The notes beneath the pieces were generated by a model that searched no databases, had not been told where the DNA came from, and was given only the letters and a program-made list of their open reading frames with translations. This document shows, in pieces, positions 1 through 9,586 of a stretch of DNA of 64,000 bases. The stretch comes from Haematococcus lacustris. Lineage: Eukaryota; Chlorophyta; Chlorophyceae; Chlamydomonadales; Haematococcaceae. The stretch covers positions 4,468,492 through 4,532,491 of the forward strand of contig JASKMD010000013.1 in NCBI GenBank assembly GCA_030144725.1, read 5' to 3'. Each line of letters starts with the position of its first letter. The first letter of the stretch is position 1. A program made the position numbers and the translations under genes.

Positions 1-5
1 CATGG

Positions 6-243
6 TGTTGGAGTAAGGAGGTTGAGGTCAGTCAGACCATCAGAGTTTCTGGGAGTACTTGACTAAAGTGTGAGGCAGTTTTAGTTCGCGCTCTGCGGTA
101 GGGCCTTTACTGCGTTTGTCCGGTCGAGGCCATCCCTCTAACGAGTGCTGTGCTGCCTTTAGGTGAGCGTAAGCTCGCCCTATGTTTGTAACTGCGTTTG
201 TCCGGTCGAGGCCATCCCTCTAACGAGTGCTGTGCTGCCTTTA
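6..243 (+). repeat. 5' LTR of the copia element
   Basis: 238 bp, begins TGTTGG and ends CCTTTA directly before the primer site. It contains an internal 54-bp direct duplication (109-162 and 191-244, the last base lying just outside the LTR). The two copies are separated by a spacer starting GTGAGCGTAAG, which resembles a splice donor. It does not end in the usual CA, but the right LTR ends the same way and is followed by the target duplication. Confidence 0.92.
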
Positions 244-256
244 GGTTATGGGCCCA
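244..256 (+). promoter_or_regulatory. Primer-binding site for half initiator tRNA-Met
   Basis: GGTTATGGGCCCA abuts the 5' LTR. It is complementary to the anticodon stem-loop region of eukaryotic initiator tRNA-Met, not to its 3' end. Drosophila copia is known to use such a cleaved half tRNA, and Volvox Osser is recalled to do so. The gag ATG follows 8 bases later. Confidence 0.85.
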
Positions 257-264
257 CTAGCCTA

Positions 265-1875
265 ATGCCGAAATCTGAGGGTGGCAAAGAAACTCCCGGC
301 TCGCAGTCCAGTGCGATGGCAACTTTGCCGTATATTTCGCCGCCAATCCTCGTGCTGAATGCGTCCACATCGTTTGTCGAATGGAAGGGGAATGCGCAGG
401 GAGCGCTCATGATGGCTGGCTGCTGGAGTGCTATGTGTGGCACAGACAGCGACCCAGCGCGCAATGAGCGCGCTTATGCCTGGCTATTGTGCTGCTGCAA
501 GGGGCACTACCTCAGCATGGTGCAAGCAGCAAAGACAGCACCTGCAGCCTGGAAGGCACTAATTGCAGACCAGCAGCGCACGGGGTTCAGCCATTGCTCT
601 GAGCTGTGGCACCAGATCAATCATCTGCAGCTGGGGTCAGGGGAAAGCATCTCTCAGCTGTGCAGCAGGCTCTCTGACTTGGTGTTGGAGTTGGCAGAGG
701 CCGACGAGACCGTCAGTGAGGCTGTGCAGGTCAGAGCTTTGCTGCAGGCCGTTCCCTCGCTGCCTCCCTATGATATGGCCAGAGAGTTCATCACCCAGGG
801 GGCTGATGCGTCCGCCCCTAGCCTGGCTGATGTGAAGCGGCGCTTGCAGAATGCAGAGGCGCGTGTGCGCAACCAGCAGCCCGCACAGCTGGCAGCCATA
901 CACGCTCCCCGCAGGTCTAGTGCCAGTCCAGCCAGCAGCAGCAGCCGGCATTCGGCTGCCAAGCCGGGTGCTGATCCCTCCTCATCCTCACCGAGTCCTA
1001 CTGCCCTGAGCCGTGTAAAGTGCTTCAAGTGCGGCAAGCGTGGGCACATTGCCCGTGACTGCAAGGAGCCAGGCAGCAGCAGCAGCAGCAGCGGTAGCAG
1101 CAGCGGAGGGGGTGGTGGGGCAGCTGGTGGTGGGGCAGGTGGGGGCGGTGGGGCACCAGGCAACTGTGGGGCTGACAAGGGTCGGGCAGCTAGTAGTGCA
1201 ACTGCTGGCTTGTTTCATGCTAAACTGATGGCCATGCAGGCTGTACCTAGCAGTGGGGCCAGTGGGAGCGGTGGGGCCAGTGGGAGCAGTGGGAGCAAGG
1301 GTGGTGCGGTGCACAATGGTGCAGCTGGTGGTGAGGCAGGGGGTGAGGTGCAGTGCTGCTGGAGCCATGCAGCTGGGTTCTCCTCCCTATACCCATGCGT
1401 GTCAGCCAAGCCCACCCCATCCCTTGCTGCTGCAGCACAGGTTGCTGCCATGCCCCGCTCATCAGGCTTGCTCAGCAGCGAGCGCTTCTGGCTGGCCGAT
1501 TCCGGCGCTAGCCACCACATCACCCCGGACCGCAGCCTGCTGCATGATTTCCTAGCTGTGGAACAGCCGGTGAGCCTGGCGTTGGGCAAGAACACAGCCA
1601 GGCTGGTAGCCCATGGGGTGGGTAATGTCCGCCTAGTCAGTGAGTCAGGGCAGTGTTTCACACTGCGTGGCGTCCTGTGGGCTCCCGATGCAGCTGCCAA
1701 TTACCTCTCCACCGTGGTAGCAGATCTCGCGGGCTGGAGGGTAGTACAGGAGGGGGGTGGGCCGCCCCCTGGACAACCGCTGGGTGTTTTCAGTCAAGGA
1801 GGACAGCCAGGGCCACATTGCCCGTCTCAAAGCACGCCTCGTGGTCAAGGGCTTCATGCAGCGGGAGGGGGTTGA
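265..1875 (+). CDS. Copia Gag plus protease (pol truncated)
   Basis: Reads open from ATG 265, just after the primer site; the frame also extends upstream into the LTR from a GTG, which I reject as the start. Residues ~20-230 resemble the copia-type Gag (UBN2-like) helical domain. A CCHC zinc knuckle (C-x2-C-x4-H-x4-C) starts at residue 253 (base 1021). A Ser/Gly-rich low-complexity linker follows. The aspartic protease motif DSGAS with following HH lies at about residue 412 (base 1498). Homology ends near base 1740, where a deletion removes integrase; the last ~45 residues are out-of-frame sequence ending at TGA 1873. Gag and protease could still be functional, giving a Gag-only type of non-autonomous element. 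No expression evidence is visible. Confidence 0.88.
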   Translation: MPKSEGGKETPGSQSSAMATLPYISPPILVLNASTSFVEWKGNAQGALMMAGCWSAMCGTDSDPARNERAYAWLLCCCKGHYLSMVQAAKTAPAAWKALIADQQRTGFSHCSELWHQINHLQLGSGESISQLCSRLSDLVLELAEADETVSEAVQVRALLQAVPSLPPYDMAREFITQGADASAPSLADVKRRLQNAEARVRNQQPAQLAAIHAPRRSSASPASSSSRHSAAKPGADPSSSSPSPTALSRVKCFKCGKRGHIARDCKEPGSSSSSSGSSSGGGGGAAGGGAGGGGGAPGNCGADKGRAASSATAGLFHAKLMAMQAVPSSGASGSGGASGSSGSKGGAVHNGAAGGEAGGEVQCCWSHAAGFSSLYPCVSAKPTPSLAAAAQVAAMPRSSGLLSSERFWLADSGASHHITPDRSLLHDFLAVEQPVSLALGKNTARLVAHGVGNVRLVSESGQCFTLRGVLWAPDAAANYLSTVVADLAGWRVVQEGGGPPPGQPLGVFSQGGQPGPHCPSQSTPRGQGLHAAGGG

Positions 1876-1966
1876 CTTCACCGAGCTGCATGCACCGGTC
1901 AGCAAGCATGCTACTGTGCGCGCTCTGCTGGCCACAGCTGTTGCTTGGGACATGGACCTGGGTTAG
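1757..1966 (+). pseudogene. Reverse transcriptase N-terminal fragment (RVT_2)
   Basis: In the +1 frame relative to gag, this encodes the start of the copia reverse transcriptase: the WVFSVKED and KARLVVKGFMQREGVDF motifs and then TVRALLATA. Homology stops at WDMDL, just before the catalytic palm residues, in a degenerate telomere-like TTAGGT tract (about 1964-1990). Without palm motifs it cannot polymerise. It marks the scar between two internal deletions. Confidence 0.85.
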
Positions 1967-2002
1967 GTCAGGGTTAGGTGGTTAGGTGGGTTTTGGTCAT
2001 GG

Positions 2003-2074
2003 ACCAAGGCCCTGCCAGGTGTCAAGTATGAGTTCTGCAAGTCTGGTGAAGCTGTGACAAGTGTGTGGGGGTAA
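2003..2074 (+). pseudogene. Copia pol C-terminal tail
   Basis: Encodes TKALPGVKYEFCKSGEAV and ends at TAA 2072. This matches the typical end of copia RNase H (a DxxTKALP motif). It sits immediately before the 3' LTR, as in full-length elements, showing that the second deletion ran from mid-RT to the last codons of pol. Confidence 0.75.
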
Positions 2075-2098
2075 CTCTGCTGGCTGCCTGAGTGGGAG

Positions 2099-2336
2099 TG
2101 TTGGAGTAAGGAGGTTGAGGTCAGTCAGACCATCAGAGTTTCTGGGAGTACTTGACTAAAGTGTGAGGCAGTTTTAGTTCGCGCTCTGCGGTAGGGCCTT
2201 TACTGCGTTTGTCCGGTCGAGGCCATCCCTCTAACGAGTGCTGTGCTGCCTTTAGGTGAGCGTAAGCTCGCCCTATGTTTGTAACTGCGTTTGTCCGGTC
2301 GAGGCCATCCCTCTAACGAGTGCTGTGCTGCCTTTA
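2099..2336 (+). repeat. 3' LTR of the copia element
   Basis: 238 bp, apparently identical to the 5' LTR, including its internal 54-bp duplication. It is preceded by a short purine-rich tract (GAGTGGGAG, about 2090-2098), the expected polypurine primer site, and followed by the target duplication CATGG. Confidence 0.92.
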
Positions 2337-2341
2337 CATGG

Positions 2342-3239
2342 TATCCTCTGTATGGCAGCGTGACCGGGTGCAGTGCAGCTAGGGTTGTTCAGTGTCACAG
2401 GGCAACACAGGGCCTGCCACATCACCACCTTGACATGGTTGCACCACAAGCAAGCACACACACTGCTCGTGTTGTGAGCAGACAGGGCACACCCAGCCTG
2501 CCCAGTGCCGGCATTAAGCCCCAACCAGAGGCAGGCTGTGTGCAATGGTCACCACACCCGCATGGTCACACCGGGGGATCACACCTGGAGAACTGGGCAC
2601 AGGACATTGGACACAGGGTGCCTAAGGCATGTCCTACCACAATCGCGTGGGATGTCATAACTTCAAACGTCTGGACAGCTTTGGACAGCTGTGTGAGGCC
2701 TGGACGAGGTAGCTGGGTCCAGCAGCTGGTAGATGTCACAGTGCTGTGGCATTGCGTTTGGTGTGCAGCGACAGGGGCTGGGGCCACAGGGGCAGCTGGG
2801 GCTGGGGCAGCAGGGTCTGGCAGGCCGTGCTTTCGTGGGATGCATGTTGCTCTCATGATGCTAGAGTAGTGCCCCAGTGATCCTCGTATGCATGGTGCCT
2901 GACTACCCGACACGGCTTGCAGCCTGGTCTGATCGACTGCCGACTGACTGACATGCATCCGTTGCATGAGCTTGCGTCCCAACTGCTGCCTGCCACTGCC
3001 TCCCACTGCCTGTCCGTAAAGGTCACCTGGCAGGGTCAGAGCTGCAGCTGGCTCAGGAGGAGGGGTAGGTCAGGAGGTAGGGGGCAGCACCAGGGGCCGC
3101 CACCAGAAGTGGCGCAGGCAGAGCCGCCAGGCAGCAGCCGGCCACCAGGCAGCCCTGAAGCTGGCTGGCAGCAAGGCGAAGTGCAACACACACGGCTGAG
3201 CCAGAGAGCAGAGGCAGCTGGGCCAGAGGCAGTGGTGTG
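2342..3239. other. No recognised gene; part of a dispersed repeat
   Basis: No convincing coding signal. About 3000-3240 is a copy of a repeat also found near 16390-16520, 45850-46090 (inverted) and 51500-51760 (inverted). Open frames here are short and overlap on both strands. Confidence 0.6.
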
Positions 3240-4273
3240 GTGATGTCGTGATGCCACTGCCGCACCTGACTGCGTCCAGGTGCAGATGTGTCGCTGTCAT
3301 CACCCTGCCAGGCTTGTCTAGGACCTTGCGACCATGCTATTCTGCCTTGGGCAGGGAGGGCAAGGCAGGAGGCAGTAGGGAGTTCCTGCCCTGCCCTGGC
3401 CTCCCCACGAATGATGCATAGATGAGGCATGGGACCCTGCATGACAGCTCAACAGTGAGGGCATCGACATCACTTGAGACGCCTCCGACCCATAAGCCAA
3501 CAGCAGCTAAGAAGAGGCTACCAGCAAGTTTGACTGGGTCAATGGGCTGGTGTGGGGTGCGTATGGAGACAGCCCACAATGGGTTGTCATGCAGGCCAAG
3601 CAGCCCATGAGCAGGAGTAGGGCTAGCTCCAGGGCGTAGGGCTCCAGGCATGGCCTGCATGAGGGCAGAGAGCAGACCAGGCACCCCGCAAAGGAGACAA
3701 AGCGCCTCCCAGCAGCACACCCACAGTGGAAAGGTGTGGCAGGGCAGCTTGGAGACCTGTGCAGCAGGCAGGTGAGGCCCTGCACTAGGCTGCACCATGT
3801 CAGGCCCTGCCAACGTGAAGGTGATGAGGAAGCAGATTGAAAGGCGGGTGCTGCAATTGTAAACGTTGAGACCAGGCCTTGAATTCATAGGGGTCAGGAA
3901 CCGTTAAGGGACGGCACTGTAGCAGCAGAGTAGCTGTGCTGGCCTAACCCTAACTGTAGCTGCGCTAGCTAGTCACATGCTGTGACAGAATGAAGAGCAA
4001 CTGAGCAGTCATCCCACCCCTCCGTTACCTCCTACTCACCGCCAAGTAGATCACCATAACAGCCATCACTTCCTAGCAGCAGCAGCAGGCTGTGGCATTG
4101 CATGCGAGCTATCGCGCCCTTCATGAAGCATGTGCCTCCACAATGCTTTTCTCATGTTGCCAAGGGTTCCTCCCATGCAACCTCCCAGCCAATATAACAT
4201 CAGCCCCAACACCTGAAAACTCAGTTAAAGGCTTAACACCGACCTTGCATGACCACTACTGTCACGCATGGTG
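3240..4273. repeat. Dispersed repeat copy, also 3' flank of an LRR duplicon
   Basis: Matches 12340-13180 over most of its length in the same orientation. Shared landmarks include the run ending in ACAGCTCAACAGTGAGGGCA, the block around CCCAGCAGCACACCCACAGTGG, and the TTCCTAGCAGCAGCAGCAGG block. A piece is present inverted at 46370-46600. The last ~130 bp are duplicated again beyond the adjacent (CCCCG)n array. Confidence 0.75.
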
Positions 4274-5724
4274 CCCGCCCCGCCCCGCCCCGCCCCGCCC
4301 CGCCCCGCCCCGCCCCGCCCCGCCCCGCCCCGCCCCGCCCCGCCCCGCCCCGCCCCGCCCCGCCCCGCCCCGCCCCGCCCCCGCCCCGCCCCGCCCCGCC
4401 CCGCCCCGCCCCGCCCCGCCCCGCCCCGCCCCGCCCCGCCCCGCCCCGCCCCGCCCCGCCCCGCCCCGCCCCGCCCCGCCCCGCCCCGCCCCGCCCCGCC
4501 CCGCCCCGCCCCGCCCCGCCCCGCCCCGCCCCGCCCCGCCCCGCCCCGCCCCGCCCCGCCCCGCCCCGCCCCGCCCCGCCCCGCCCCGCCCCGCCCCGCC
4601 CCGCCCCGCCCCGCCCCGCCCCGCCCCGCCCCGCCCCGCCCCGCCCCGCCCCGCCCCGCCCCGCCCCGCCCCGCCCCGCCCCGCCCCGCCCCGCCCCGCC
4701 CCGCCCCGCCCCGCCCCGCCCCGCCCCGCCCCGCCCCGCCCCGCCCCGCCCCGCCCCGCCCCGCCCCGCCCCGCCCCGCCCCGCCCCGCCCCGCCCCGCC
4801 CCGCCCCGCCCCGCCCCGCCCCGCCCCGCCCCGCCCCGCCCCGCCCCGCCCCGCCCCGCCCCGCCCCGCCCCGCCCCGCCCCGCCCCGCCCCGCCCCGCC
4901 CCGCCCCGCCCCGCCCCGCCCCGCCCCGCCCCGCCCCGCCCCGCCCCGCCCCGCCCCGCCCCGCCCCGCCCCGCCCCGCCCCGCCCCGCCCCGCCCCGCC
5001 CCGCCCCGCCCCGCCCCGCCCCGCCCCGCCCCGCCCCGCCCCGCCCCGCCCCGCCCCGCCCCGCCCCGCCCCGCCCCGCCCCGCCCCGCCCCGCCCCGCC
5101 CCGCCCCGCCCCGCCCCGCCCCGCCCCGCCCCGCCCCGCCCCGCCCCGCCCCGCCCCGCCCCGCCCCGCCCCGCCCCGCCCCGCCCCGCCCCGCCCCGCC
5201 CCGCCCCGCCCCGCCCCGCCCCGCCCCGCCCCGCCCCGCCCCGCCCCGCCCCGCCCCGCCCCGCCCCGCCCCGCCCCGCCCCGCCCCGCCCCGCCCCGCC
5301 CCGCCCCGCCCCGCCCCGCCCCGCCCCGCCCCGCCCCGCCCCGCCCCGCCCCGCCCCGCCCCGCCCCGCCCCGCCCCGCCCCGCCCCGCCCCGCCCCGCC
5401 CCGCCCCGCCCCGCCCCGCCCCGCCCCGCCCCGCCCCGCCCCGCCCCGCCCCGCCCCGCCCCGCCCCGCCCCGCCCCGCCCCGCCCCGCCCCGCCCCGCC
5501 CCGCCCCGCCCCGCCCCGCCCCGCCCCGCCCCGCCCCGCCCCGCCCCGCCCCGCCCCGCCCCGCCCCGCCCCGCCCCGCCCCGCCCCGCCCCGCCCCGCC
5601 CCGCCCCGCCCCGCCCCGCCCCGCCCCGCCCCGCCCCGCCCCGCCCCGCCCCGCCCCGCCCCGCCCCGCCCCGCCCCGCCCCGCCCCGCCCCGCCCCGCC
5701 CCGCCCCGCCCCGCCCCGCCCCGC
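4274..5724. repeat. (CCCCG)n pentanucleotide array 1
   Basis: About 290 tandem copies over 1451 bp, perfect except for one unit with an extra C (CCCCC at 4378-4382). The complementary strand is (GGGGC)n and could form G-quadruplexes. The array has no stop codon in any frame, which explains long artificial open frames of PAPPR or GAGRG repeats. It lies inside the 3' flank of LRR gene A1. Length in the assembly may differ from reality. Confidence 0.97.
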
Positions 5725-6111
5725 TGCTTTTCTCATCTTGTCTAGGGTTCCTCCCATGCAACCTCCCAGCCATTGCCACATCATCCTCAAGACCTGAAAA
5801 CTTAGTTTTAGCTACAGCACCAACCTTGCATCACCACTACTGTCACGCATTACATCAGGGCCGGCTCAACGTTTGTGGTGACATAGCTATCGTCATCAAG
5901 GATGATGCAAGCATTGAATCTGTCTTGTCTGGTCCAGCCACGCATGTCTTGCTGGTGTCATCGCTCCTGTGTCTTCCAGCATGGCAACAATCAGTACTGT
6001 GGCATGCATGAAACACCACAAAGCATTGAGGCCCTGCCAACCACTGTCACAGGCCAAACCAAATAGCATTGAGGCGCTGCCAACCGTTGTCAATGGCCAG
6101 ATCAATCATCA
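5725..6111 (-). repeat. Conserved 3' flank of LRR gene A1
   Basis: The segment from 5725 to about 6110 is shared with 13040-13395 (downstream of A3) and, in the opposite orientation, with the region after A4 (about 45420-45700). It probably holds the 3' UTR and terminator of subfamily A genes. Its distal part (5725-5850) duplicates 4140-4270, so the array interrupts a duplicated flank. Confidence 0.7.
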
Positions 6112-7926
6112 TTACATATCATTGTCCATGGTCACTTTGAAAATCTTCAACCAGCTGTTAGCCTGCCAACATGCAGGCAGCTCAGATGCAGTAGCGAAAC
6201 AGTAGCGAATTGTGACATGCAGCCAGCGTGCCCAGGGCTGCTCAGCCATGAGCTGCAGCGACTCATGCATGGCTGCAGAAGCACATCCTTCTACACCGTT
6301 GTACTCGACCTGCTGCACAGCGGGCATGAGCTGCACCAGGTGGTGCCAGAACCCCAGTGAGGGCTCTATGCTGCCGCCATCCAGCACAAAGTGGGTGCAG
6401 TCCCGGCACAATGGAGCCAATGCCAGGACGTCAACAGCTGTGACTCCATACAGGTCACGGACCTCCACCTTGTCCACGAAGCAGCGCTGCAGCGGTTGCA
6501 GCATAGCTACCAGCTGCGCCAGGTCCACCCTCTGCTGCTGTACGATTGTTGGCGTGATGACGCGGGGGCGTGTTCTCAACTGCTCCCGGCTCAGCATGAT
6601 AAGCTGCACCACCTTGATCTGCACTGGCACCTTGATTGCATAGGCCAGGAGGTGGATTGCGGCTGCCACCTCAGGGTCTGAGATGTCCTCCACACGGATG
6701 TGAAGCAGCCCCAGCACTAGGGGCTGGGAGAGGGAGTGCAGGGGCAGGTACGTGAGTGCCTTCCAACCATCGCACCCAGTCAGCTCCAACCGCTGCCAGC
6801 TGCAAGGCACATCAGCATATGTGGTGTCCAATGCCTCGAATGTGTACAACTGGAGGCTTGTGAGCTGGGTGGCTGCCAGGAGTGTGTCGAGCTGGTGCTG
6901 GCACCTGACATCGAATATTGGCAGCTGCAGGGTGTGGAGCAGGGGAAGCGCCTGCAGCAGCCTAGGCAGGCCCTCCAGGCCATGAAGGCCATCAGGGCCA
7001 TGGTAGGACATAGTCAGCACCTGCAGCTGAGCCAGAGGTTGCAAGTACTCCATGAAGGCGCTTAATGTAGTAAGACCGGACTGGTTCACGAGGTGCAGCT
7101 GGGTCAGGTGTTGCGCCAGGGGCTGAAAGCTAGGCAGCAGTGGTGAGCCAGGCTGTTCGCGGTGTTCAACAGCTATGCTGAGCTGCTGCAACTGCAGACC
7201 CTCAAACACAGAGCCCACTGCTCCAAGCTCTTCACCATTCTGGAAAAAGATATGGGTGAGGTGTAGCTGCTGCAGCTGTAGAGCCAGTGGCGGGTGGGAG
7301 AGCAGGCTGGCCAGGGCATCGTTTGAGACACAGAGCCCCTCCAGGGTCAGGGCAGTCAGGCTGGGGAAGCTGTCCAGCAGCTGCTGGGCAAGGCCAGGTG
7401 AGCAGCATAGATGTTTGCGGTTGTTGGATTCGTATTTAACACTGCAGACCAACTTGCAGACCTCCACTGCTGCACAGTTGTCCAGCTTTGCCAGGGCATA
7501 GGCCAGCTGTTCGGTGTAATGTTGGGTGTACTCTATCTTCTGCAGCTGCAAGGTGGGAGCATACTCCTCCTCGTACCACCTGGTGTGCACTGGCTGCCAC
7601 AAGGTGAGAGCCAGCTTGCTTGTCCTCGCTTGCAGGGCTGCGACAACTCTGGGCGTGAGCAGCTGGTCGCAGCTCTGCCTGCCCAGCTGGATGCGCAAGG
7701 CTGGGACGTACAGCAGGCGGGCCTGGGAGAAGGCGCGGCAGGTCAGGGGCAGCAGGTTCCTGGCCCCAAGCTGCATGACCCGGCAAGCGATGTCATCCAG
7801 CAGCGCTGGCGGGAGGTCCAGCAGCCTAGTGGCAGGAGGGGGCGCTTCGCCAGCTGGGCTGTACCCATCTGTTGCTGAGATACCGCCATCCACTGTGACT
7901 TGATGCTGCATGTCATGCTGGCTCAT
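6112..7926 (-). CDS. LRR gene A1: F-box-like/leucine-rich repeat protein, 604 aa
   Basis: Uninterrupted frame starting MSQHDMQHQ. Residues 1-33 look disordered. Residues ~35-82 resemble an F-box (LLDLPPALLDDIACRV followed by LLPLTCRAFSQA). Residues ~185-400 hold degenerate leucine-rich repeats (SFPSLTALTLEGL; LQQLHLTHI; LPLLHTLQLP). The C-terminal block has VPCSWQRLELTG, LAPLCRDCTHF, QLVQLMPAVQQ, MAEQPWARWL and LPACW, shared by all family members here. F-box/LRR proteins generally recruit substrates to SCF ubiquitin ligases; that role is only inferred. A 5' UTR intron is predicted at 7947-8041 (donor GTGCGT, acceptor GCAG), conserved in the paralogs. No signal peptide or membrane segment is evident. 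Confidence 0.85.
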   Translation of the reverse strand: MSQHDMQHQVTVDGGISATDGYSPAGEAPPPATRLLDLPPALLDDIACRVMQLGARNLLPLTCRAFSQARLLYVPALRIQLGRQSCDQLLTPRVVAALQARTSKLALTLWQPVHTRWYEEEYAPTLQLQKIEYTQHYTEQLAYALAKLDNCAAVEVCKLVCSVKYESNNRKHLCCSPGLAQQLLDSFPSLTALTLEGLCVSNDALASLLSHPPLALQLQQLHLTHIFFQNGEELGAVGSVFEGLQLQQLSIAVEHREQPGSPLLPSFQPLAQHLTQLHLVNQSGLTTLSAFMEYLQPLAQLQVLTMSYHGPDGLHGLEGLPRLLQALPLLHTLQLPIFDVRCQHQLDTLLAATQLTSLQLYTFEALDTTYADVPCSWQRLELTGCDGWKALTYLPLHSLSQPLVLGLLHIRVEDISDPEVAAAIHLLAYAIKVPVQIKVVQLIMLSREQLRTRPRVITPTIVQQQRVDLAQLVAMLQPLQRCFVDKVEVRDLYGVTAVDVLALAPLCRDCTHFVLDGGSIEPSLGFWHHLVQLMPAVQQVEYNGVEGCASAAMHESLQLMAEQPWARWLHVTIRYCFATASELPACWQANSWLKIFKVTMDNDM

Positions 7927-7946
7927 ATCTGGGACTGTCTATTGAC

Positions 7947-8041
7947 CTGCAGAGTGGGTGGAGCAACAAGGCTGTCAGGGTGTGAGGGCGCCAGTAGCAG
8001 CAGCAGCGTATGATTGGCTGGGTGCGGGTGCGGGTACGCAC
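7947..8041 (-). other. Predicted 5' UTR intron of A1
   Basis: 95 nt between GTGCGTACC and CTCTGCAG, ending 20 nt before the ATG. Equivalent introns lie before A3 (15226-15320), A4 (43378-43478), A6 (52699-52791) and A7 (62142-62238), with conserved splice sites. The donor here is preceded by CCAA instead of CCAG. Confidence 0.65.
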
Positions 8042-9586
8042 TTGGCTGTGCCTGGCTGCTCTCAGCTCACTTCTATCGGCGATGCCTTTGATTAACCCTG
8101 CAGAGCAGAAAGAGAACAGCAGCGCGGACCTCGGACATAAGCCAGTGGATCACAACTGCCGAGAAACACCACTCGCTGGCTTCTCCCGCAGGCGCTTCCG
8201 ATGACTTACGAGCGGTTGGTCGGGCGGGCCTGTGCGCCTGTGGTCTGTGCGTCCCGATGTTACAGCCAGCTGGGCAACGCAACCCGCGAAGCAAGGTTAT
8301 GGTAGCCTGGCACGAGGCCGAGGGCGATGCGCCTAGGCGACACGTTGGCACACCCAGCCTGATCTGTTGATCTTGTATACACCCCCTTTTCCTTATACCC
8401 CTTTTATTGTGTGACTCTCCCTAGAGTTCCCACTTGAAGTCTCCTCTCCATCATCCTGAGGCTGGCCAGGCCCAGGCTAGGCTGCCTGGGTGGCTGGGCT
8501 GCGTGGGGGTACTTGGGGCCAGCACACCACACTCTCACCACCACTGCCACCTACTCACCAGGCCAGGCAGGCAGCTCGACTGCGCAGGTGGAGCCCCAGC
8601 AGCCAGTGCCAATCACTGCAGGTGCCGTGTGGCCCCAGCCTGGCAGCTATGTGCAGGCAGTGCGGGTGTCAGCCTGCCTGACTGGCAGCAGCACTGACCA
8701 GGCTACCCCAGGGACTGCTTGCTGGCAGCAGTGGACACCCTCCTCCAGCACTGCTGCTCTGCTCTGAGCTGTCAGTCAATGTCGGCAGGCAGGCAAGGAC
8801 ACAGCAGCCACAAGCGCCTCTGCAAGCCACTGTCCCGCTCCTGCAGGCTGCTGACTGTCGGCCTGACCATGGGCCATCCCTCAACACACCTTCCTCTGCT
8901 TCCGGCAGCTGTGATCAGCAGAACAGCATTGCCATGCCAGTAGCAAAGCAGCTGCCCATGCAAGGCTCTATACACCCATTGCTTGCTGCCCATGCCCAGC
9001 TCTGTAGAGCAGCGCCTTGCTGCTTGGCATGCCGCCCTTGGCAGCAATTAGGCCCACAAGGCATGGTCCTCAGCACCTCAGGGCTGCTGGGGCACATTGT
9101 CAGGCGTGGCAGGATCAGAAGCACCTTGAGGGGATCCTCAGGCCTGAGATATTATGGCATGAGGCAACACAGGCAATCTGGCATGAGGCTGTTGCCTCCT
9201 ACCCTTCTTGGTGCCCAACACTGGCGCCAGCACATCAGGCGGCATGAGCAGCCAGGTAACAACCCCCAGAGCCTAGCCTAATGTATTGCTAGCCTGCCAG
9301 CCAGACCTAGCTCAGCTGAAGCTCAGCTGCAAGCTGGAGCTGCAGCCCAGGCTCCACCTGCTGATCCTAGGCCTGTCAACCAACCACTGGCATCCTGTGC
9401 ATGTCCTTCTCCTTGGCAGTTAAGAGCCAGCAACAGTGTCACCGACCCATTGCCCACCTGTGAGCCTAGTCCTCTCCCCAACCCCTCAAACCCTTTGACC
9501 CCTCAAACCCTTTGACCCTCTCGAACCCTTGGAGCCTCCTTAGGGTTTGAGCCCCTCTCCCCTCCCCTCCCCTCCCCCTGCTGCAG
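8042..9586. other. A1 upstream region and dispersed-repeat debris
   Basis: 8042-8345 is the conserved upstream region of subfamily A genes, with the CCTAGGCG/CGCCCTCGG boundary near 8310-8345. 8440-8890 is a degenerate copy of the repeat at 15800-16250. 9479-9530 is a short minisatellite of a CCCCTCAAACCCTTTGA unit. No gene was recognised apart from the exon that follows. Confidence 0.5.

Larger units (their letters stand above)
1..2341 (+). mobile_element. Compact Ty1/copia LTR retrotransposon, internally deleted, with target duplication
   Basis: A complete insertion flanked by the 5-bp direct repeat CATGG (1-5 and 2337-2341). Two LTRs of 238 bp (6-243 and 2099-2336) appear identical by eye, so the insertion is recent. 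The 1855-bp interior keeps a tRNA primer site, gag, a zinc knuckle, the protease motif, a short reverse transcriptase piece and the last codons of pol. Nearly all of integrase, reverse transcriptase and RNase H is missing. A full copia element is about 5 kb, so this copy must depend on enzymes supplied in trans. Gene order (protease before RT), RT type and the half-tRNA primer site assign it to Ty1/copia. Boundaries are firm because LTR ends and target duplication agree. Confidence 0.93.

Noticed and set aside
163..264. Upstream GTG start of the gag frame
   Set aside because: Lies inside the LTR; ATG 265 just after the primer site is the expected gag start.
3053..3442. Repeated peptide (LAASQLQG-LV-GC...APGAAPYL) in the dispersed repeat as a conserved gene
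   Set aside because: The open frame differs between copies and no stable reading frame or domain was seen; better explained as repeat DNA.
4092..6011. Long open frames of PAPPR/GAGRG repeats over the (CCCCG)n arrays, here and at 48493-49151 and 58840-62013
   Set aside because: A CCCCG repeat has no stop in any frame on either strand, so frames are open by composition. The ends are non-conserved flank.
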